Below, piece after piece: positions 57,821-64,000 of a stretch of DNA of 64,000 nucleotides (its first letter is position 1; every line of letters starts with the position of its first letter). Position numbers and translations under genes: made by a program. Under the pieces are notes generated by a model. That model was not told where the DNA came from and made no database searches. It saw nothing but the letters and a program-made list of their open reading frames with translations. This DNA is from Sphagnum magellanicum (Eukaryota; Streptophyta; Sphagnopsida; Sphagnales; Sphagnaceae), in contig CM038920.1 in the NCBI GenBank assembly GCA_021904315.1, forward strand, positions 18,290,001 through 18,354,000, written 5' to 3'.

Positions 57821-60800
57821 AATAGATGTTATGAGTTCCTTGAAAGAAAGATAACATTTATATTCCACAAAATGTACTAATCAAAAAAGATGTGTCTCAT
57901 AATTGGTTCTGAAATGAAAGTCAGATCAAGTCAAATGGTGAGTAGCAGAAGATGCATGGTCAACCTTCTTAACAACATAAACCTTGATATGTCACTGGAT
58001 ACGAGCAAACAATTAGATGTGAGGAACAAATCATCCCTAAATTGATTCCTTGACAATGTCAACTCAATAGTATTACAATGAACAATGAAAAGACTACAAT
58101 CCACCATGAAAATCTATTTATCAAATTCAAATTAATGACACAAACAAATGACCATAGGAATTACAATGACTAACAGAAAACTAATTGCACATAATAATAG
58201 TTTGTGGAATTACACAAATTCACATACTTTGAAGCATCAAATTTTGGTAGAAACTAATTTCATCACCCTTTAGCAAATCAAGAATTGGAACCAATGGGAC
58301 ATGAAGTATCACTATAGTACTTGATCCTACTTGCTACAATAGGATGACCTAGGTTATAATAGATCTTTTATGAGTCTAGGCTATCTTAAAGCTAAAAGCA
58401 TAGAGTTTGCAAGCACAATATCTAAATATTGACAAACGAAAATTTGTACCATTGCATTGGAAACACTTGGATAGTTGAGATCAAGCTACTTGAAGTACAA
58501 ATCCTCTACCCAATTTTACATTCTACGAATTTCCAAATCCAATTAATGAAGCACATGTTGAAGTTTTGATCAAACAAGTTCCCCAAACACTTCATGATTG
58601 CAACATGTTCCATTCCCATGGGTGTAATCATTCACCCAATACAAAGCTACATGGGCATAAGATCTTACCTCACAACAATTTTGATAGCAAGCTTCACATG
58701 AATCATCTAAACAAGTCAATTACAAAGCCCTAAGTTCTCAATGTTTCAATTGCTACTAACCACAATGCCAACTTGGCATGCTTTGCAGTCACTTGGAAAG
58801 GAGCGATAAAGGAATGCCAAGCTATTTCATAGCTAAAGATGGATAACACATCAACCACCAATGACTTCAATAGAATCATGTTTGTATAGCATAAAGTGTT
58901 AGCAAACAATGAACCCCATCAAACTTTCTCACGAAAGGTCCATGACAGTGAAATTGACCTGGTTTTCTGAGTGCCACGAAATGCAATCACAATGGCATGT
59001 AAATTCTCAACCACCACAACAAATGCATGTGCATTGCCCACCATCATACAATATTGAAATCATTTCTCTTTTCGTGGACCACAATTAGACTGGTCAAATG
59101 CACTTCAAACAGCCCTTATGAAAACAATGCCCACATAGGTGAGATTTTGCTTGATAATTTGAACATCTTCTTGTTCAGTCCCCTATTTAGCACCACCTCT
59201 TATCTATCTTTGTTGACCTAACTAAAGGTGTAAATTTTTTAAGGTGAACTAAAATCTTGTCATAGCGTCACCTTTTTTTGTCTTTTATACCTAGTCCTTA
59301 TTTACCATCTAGAAACACATTTATGGATTATTATGATGGAATCTAGAATTGTAATAGTTCAAAATATAATCCTTCTAAAAATTTTGACAACTTTTGATTC
59401 ATTATTTTTTATGGGGATCAAATTATAAGGTAAAAAAGGACTATAATAAGGACTAGGCCCTTTTCGTCCCATGTGATACACCTTAAAGGATTTTCACCCA
59501 CTAGTGTACTTTTAGGGCCTTGATTGATCACAAAGCTACATCGGGTGATTCATCATATGTACCAAAAAAACCATCTTGCCTCCAATATGAGAAAATAATG
59601 GCAAGGCTCAATACTTGGAGGCAATGTTGAACATCAACAAGTGTGTGAATCTTGAGTCACATACACTTATAAACAATTTGGAAGCATAAGCAGTTAGTGC
59701 CAAACATTTTGGCATCGCATTCCTCAAGAACTTGAACCAAAACATATCTTTTTCAACAAATTCCTCATCATGCGTAGGGCAGAATGACCCTGGACACTAC
59801 TAAACACACCACATGCAACTATTGCCTTGTCAACTATGGCCTTTGTTTCAACGTTGTCATGAAATTCACAAGCCAACACCAAACTCTCACATGCTTTAAA
59901 AAATCTCTACCTTGCAAATGTAATAAAATGCATAGTGGAACCCCACAAAAAAATCCATCAATACTATAGTATACAATCTTAATTTATTTAGGGTTACATC
60001 CACCCAAACATGAAAAATTACATCCATTTGAAAATTTTCATTCTATGAACACTTTTCATCTTCACGTTGGCTAATGAGTAAACCAAAATTTTATCCCCAA
60101 GTCCAAATCTTGCACAAATGCGTGGTCTCTTCCCTATGGGCAAAGCCAATAAATGATGATAATTATGGGTTTGAAATGCAAGAATTTTTTTTCAGTGAAT
60201 AGTGAGTTAGTAAATTACTAGTAATAGTTTCCGTAACAATAGAAATTTCATAGGAATTCTCTAATGAGCCATAAATTATATAACTTCTTCCTCACCAAAA
60301 AACATTAACCAAAAGGAAGACTTTTATGTGGGTTCAAGAATCCAATTGCATGAATTTGTAATGAATACTTGGTGAATTAGTAAGTTAATAGCAATAGATT
60401 TGGTAATAACAAAGATTTCCATAAGAATCATTTTGTGACTTCACCAACAAGAATAAACATTAACCAAAATGAAGATTATAATGTGTGGGTTCTTGGCACT
60501 TTTTGTTATATTGGCTATATATAGCCTAATTGCTAAAGAAAAAATAGTCGAACTAAATGCATGTATTAAAAGAATGTTGGAAAAATAAAAGTGCAATTGC
60601 CCATGTCATGTTGATAGTGATAACCGCATTGCAACACAAACAATTTATCATCACCAATAGCTATTAACAATGCAATCGATTGTGCTAAACAGTTACATTT
60701 CAAATGCAAATCTTAGGTCTTGCAACCACCAAGTTCCATTTTCACTCTCCTTTCTAGTCAACAAGATTGCAAAATTGCACTATTTCATTGTTAAACTCTT

Positions 60801-61570
60801 AAATGTCATATACATCTATTTTGATGCACACTCTATAATCAAAGTTTAGATTTAAATAGTTCAATTTTATAAACACTTGACTAGTAATCTTTGAGCACAT
60901 GTAGCAAAGTAGGGCATCCTTTTAAATAATTTTTTTAGAGAAATAGTCCTAATGTGCAATCACATTAGCCTTTCATTCAAAATATCAATACCTCCACGCA
61001 CAAAATCTTGTTCCAGGGCAAGAATTTTACATTGAAAGAATGAGTTTGTAAGTGACTAAAAATATAGCTTTGGTAGTAACCAATGTTGCGCAAGTATCAC
61101 AAATCCCCTCGGGCATCAACCAAGCATCAAAATCTAAACCCTTCAAGGTATCACACTGAGTGATACCCCGCTTGAAAACCAGATCACCAATTCTCATTTG
61201 TGTGAGAACCAAATAGTGAAAATCGGTTAAATTTTCAAAAAATAAAAATAATGAGACTCGGTTAAGGTTTAACCCATTACCTCGATAAGGATCCCAAGAA
61301 AATTTTATGGAGGTGTTGCATTCCAATGGCCACTTCCAAAAAACCCTAATTTTTAAAATAAAATACATTTTTTTCTCCTTGTTTTTCTTCTTATATTTTT
61401 TTCGCTTGTGTTCACAAAGGTTGGGTGTTGTGCATGTTGTGTTTTCTAATGTTTTTGTGTTGTTTAGATTCTAGAATTTGGATCATAAAGTTAATTTTAT
61501 TCCCTTTCTTTTTATTTTTTTCTTCACCTTTCCTCACTTTCATTTTTTCTTTTTTTTTCCCCTTCTACTT
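57821..61570. other. Intergenic DNA, no gene seen
   Basis: AT-rich with many stops in all frames. A 113-codon minus-strand frame at 61,027-61,368 has no recognised domain. Confidence 0.4.
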
Positions 61571-61574
61571 CTTT

Positions 61575-61890
61575 CCTTTGAGCCTCTTGTCTTGTTGCCT
61601 TGCCTCACTACCTCGCTTTACTCCCTCAGCGCCTTGTCTTGTTGCTTTGCCGCCTTGTTGTGCCTTGTGCTACCTCAAGCTAATGCCTCATCACCTCGTC
61701 CTACTACCTTGTCACCTTCTTGTGCCACATGCTACCTCGAACTACCTTCCTACCTTGCGCTACCTCACTACTTGGCTTCCATTGCATCTCAGGTACCTCA
61801 TGACCCCCCCATTTGTGGTTTCGCTACCTTGTTGCTTTGCGTTTAGCTACTTCACTGCCTTGTGTTGGTTGGTACTTCCTTCTTCCCTCC
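61575..61890. repeat. Degenerate CTACCTCG/CTTGTTGC minisatellite
   Basis: Words such as CTTGTTGCCTTGCCTCACTACCTC, CTTGTGCTACCTC and CACTACCTCG recur at irregular steps of roughly 12-25 bases. It opens two long overlapping plus-strand frames by composition alone (few A, hence few stops), so those frames are not taken as genes. Confidence 0.65.
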
Positions 61891-62384
61891 TCTTTTATAA
61901 GGAGGAGCTTGGAGGTTGGAGAAGCAAACTTTCTAACAACTAAAGAAGGTTAGGCTTTTTCTTTTTTTGGTGCTTAGTTTTCTTTTGTTTCTTTTTTGTT
62001 GTTAAGTGATTTTTTGTTTTATTTTGGTCTTATTTTTTTTATTGTTATAATTTATTTTTTAAATGTATAAATATATATATATATATATGCAGGATATCCA
62101 TAAACCCAAAAAACATTTCTAAAAAAAATTACCATTATATAATTTTGTAATCTTAATGAAAGAAAAATGAATGATTTTTTTTCCCTAACCTTCAACCCCA
62201 TTGTTTGTAAATGTGTTTTTCAAAATTCAAAACCTTTAAACCCATTTTTTGTAAATTTATTTTTTAAAACTCTAAACCTTTGTGAATATTTGATTTTTAC
62301 TTTTTTTTTTGTTTGTGAAAAAATTGGGAATCATCTATTAATAAAATTTTCTTGAAAATCTTGTGCCTTAACTCTAGAAATTAG

Positions 62385-64000
62385 TTGAGAAGACAAGTCA
62401 ACAATATGTTCTTCCAACATTGGCAAATTGTTTTTCTACAACAACTAGCTTTGATCTTTGGATGTTTAAAGGAGCTTATGATGTTTTTGCATTAGTGATC
62501 AATTTTTTGGGTAGTGATTGACAACCAAAACATGTAACTATTGGTTTATTTAAGGCAACAAAGACTACTAGTTTAGCAATGGTTAGAAGTTTGATAGAGT
62601 TATTGGACAAATATGGTTTAAGGAAAAAGATCATTACTTATGTCAAAGATGAGGGGTCAAGTCTCAATGCAATGACTATTGTATTAAAAGTTATTATAAA
62701 TTGTGAATCTTTTTGTTTATAAGAGAGCTTTCAAGACACTTGCTTTGGGCATGTTTTTTCAAAAGCATGTTAATATGGCACTACAGAGGAAAGGTGTGTA
62801 AAAATCTGAAGTATATTTCTATTAAGTTTGTTCAAGAAGATTTGTAAAAGTGCATCACTTGGCTTAAGAAATCTAGAAAGGGAAGGCAAGAATGGAACAA
62901 GGCTTGTGTTGAGATTGGCATTTGCCCCAAAAAATTGAACATTCTAATGAAAACTAGGTAGTCTTGTTTGTTTCATTATTATTTCAACAGTTTACAATTT
63001 TTGAAGTTCTGAATTATACAAAATAACTAATCTTCTCTCTTATTAGTTATGTTGTAGGTTTGTTAGTAAGGTCATTATGTTTCAAGAGGCCTTACAATTT
63101 TGTTTTACCATTGTGTTATGTTTTAGCAAACAAATTGTTGTGAAAGTCACTAGTCGAATGCCTCCACTTCTAACTTGGCACATTTTTCAAATCATAGTGG
63201 ATTGTCTTTCTCCAATTGTTTCTACTTGTGTTTTTAACCAATCTTGTGGACATTGACTCCTTAGTGATGCTTTACACTTTGTTATTTCCATGAGTTTGAA
63301 ACTAAAGGAAGAAAACTAAATTATTCCTTCATTTGAAAGCCTTATCGAAGATGATTCCATTGTTTTTGATGAGTTATTTTTGCTAGCCTTTAACATTAGA
63401 AGGGAGGTAATCAATGTGCTAGATTCTTTCCTTTCATTCTTGAAGAAATATGAAAACAAGAAAGCTCATAACATGATTTTGTTAATGTTAGACCCTAGGT
63501 TTAAAAGTCTTCATATAATATTTTCATTTGTTGGAAGGGGGCAAGGTGTTGCTCTTGTTGAGGAATATGATAGAAAAACCTTATATCCTATGTTGGTGAA
63601 ATGCCATGAGCATTTGCACCCTTTGGTAAGGTTAAATAGGAATTGTCTTGACCAAGATATTTTTTAGCAGGATTGTAATTTGGGTATTTCACTTCTACAA
63701 ATAGAAGTGAACCAATAGAAGAGCTTATGAAGAGGAAGTTGTTGATTTTTAAGAGATATCAATTGTATGTTAAAGACATCAAATGTCTTTTTCAATGGTG
63801 GCAAAAACATGAAACAATGTTTCCTATAGTTGGATTTTTAGCTCGACAAATTTTGGGTGTTGTTGGATTTCAAATTGAAACATTTTTTTTTTCTTTGGCT
63901 AGAATACTTACTAACTTTAGGAGATGTCATTTGCAAACTGAAAATTTAAAGAAATTGATATTTGTCAACAAAAACCGGCCTAATGATCCTAGAATAGGTT
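62385..64000 (+). mobile_element. Decayed hAT-family transposase, running off the window end
   Basis: A broken plus-strand frame reads FDLWMFKGAYDVFALVIN, then KHVTIGLF, LLDKYGLRKKIITYVKDEGS and FGHVFSKAC. It continues MLDPRFKSLHIIFSFVG and EEYDRKTLYPMLVKCHEHLH, and ends with frameshifted pieces of the C-terminal dimerisation region (for example WVLLDFKL, then KTGLMILE, where relatives read a RIFSLAG-like block). These are hAT transposase landmarks. An intron can still be read from AAAACTAG/GTAGTC (about 62,957) to TGTAG/GTTTG (about 63,057). Stops such as the TGA at about 62,518 show it is inactive. The longest intact piece is 63,380-63,667. Confidence 0.8.

Noticed and set aside
61425-61943. 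172-codon plus-strand frame with many Leu, Pro and Cys
   Set aside because: It is produced by the CTACCTCG minisatellite and low A content, and a second frame is open over the same bases. No domain is present.

Overview
The window reads as nuclear DNA of a land plant. It holds four intron-containing protein genes with GT-AG introns: an epoxide hydrolase, the mitochondrial import subunit PAM16/TIM16, a phytochrome-interacting-factor-like (PIF) bHLH factor, and a root-hair-defective-six-like (RSL, class VIIIc) bHLH factor. Much longer AT-rich stretches of decayed transposons and degenerate repeats separate them. The PIF has a disrupted phytochrome-B binding motif, a state known from bryophyte PIFs. 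With the RSL factor this mildly suggests a non-seed plant such as a moss, liverwort or fern, but the sequence alone does not settle it.

Layout. About 0.4-3.3 kb (minus): an eight-exon epoxide hydrolase with a likely organellar presequence. 3.3-4.2 kb: a short divergent intergenic region. 4.16-4.98 kb (plus): PAM16 in three exons. 5-8.9 kb: no gene seen, one tandem duplication. 8.9-12.6 kb (minus): the PIF gene in seven coding exons, with a probable leader reaching back to about 15 kb. 15-29 kb: AT-rich, with a 10-bp-periodic repeat that flips strand, a 52-bp minisatellite and a hairpin-bearing repeat family. 29.5-33.3 kb: a possible retinoblastoma-related (RBR) relic and an inverted, broken copy of the last two hydrolase exons. 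33.3-40 kb: no convincing gene. 40-48 kb: a second 10-bp-phased array, a large imperfect inverted repeat and a decayed reading frame of unknown family. 49.35-53.0 kb (minus): the RSL-like gene, with a tandemly duplicated exon covering the start of the DNA-binding basic region. 54-64 kb: repeats, a class 3 lipase relic, a coiled-coil relic and, at the right edge, a decayed hAT transposase.

The genes do not form one pathway. PAM16 works in mitochondrial protein import, the hydrolase in epoxide or lipid metabolism, and the two bHLH factors in light signalling and probably in tip-growing or root-hair-type cell development. The points most worth following are the duplicated basic-region exon in the RSL-like gene, the altered phytochrome-binding motif in the PIF, the inverted gene fragment 29 kb from its parent, and the two helically phased decamer arrays. 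Exon boundaries were read by eye from splice sites, reading phase and family resemblance. No search or alignment program was run.
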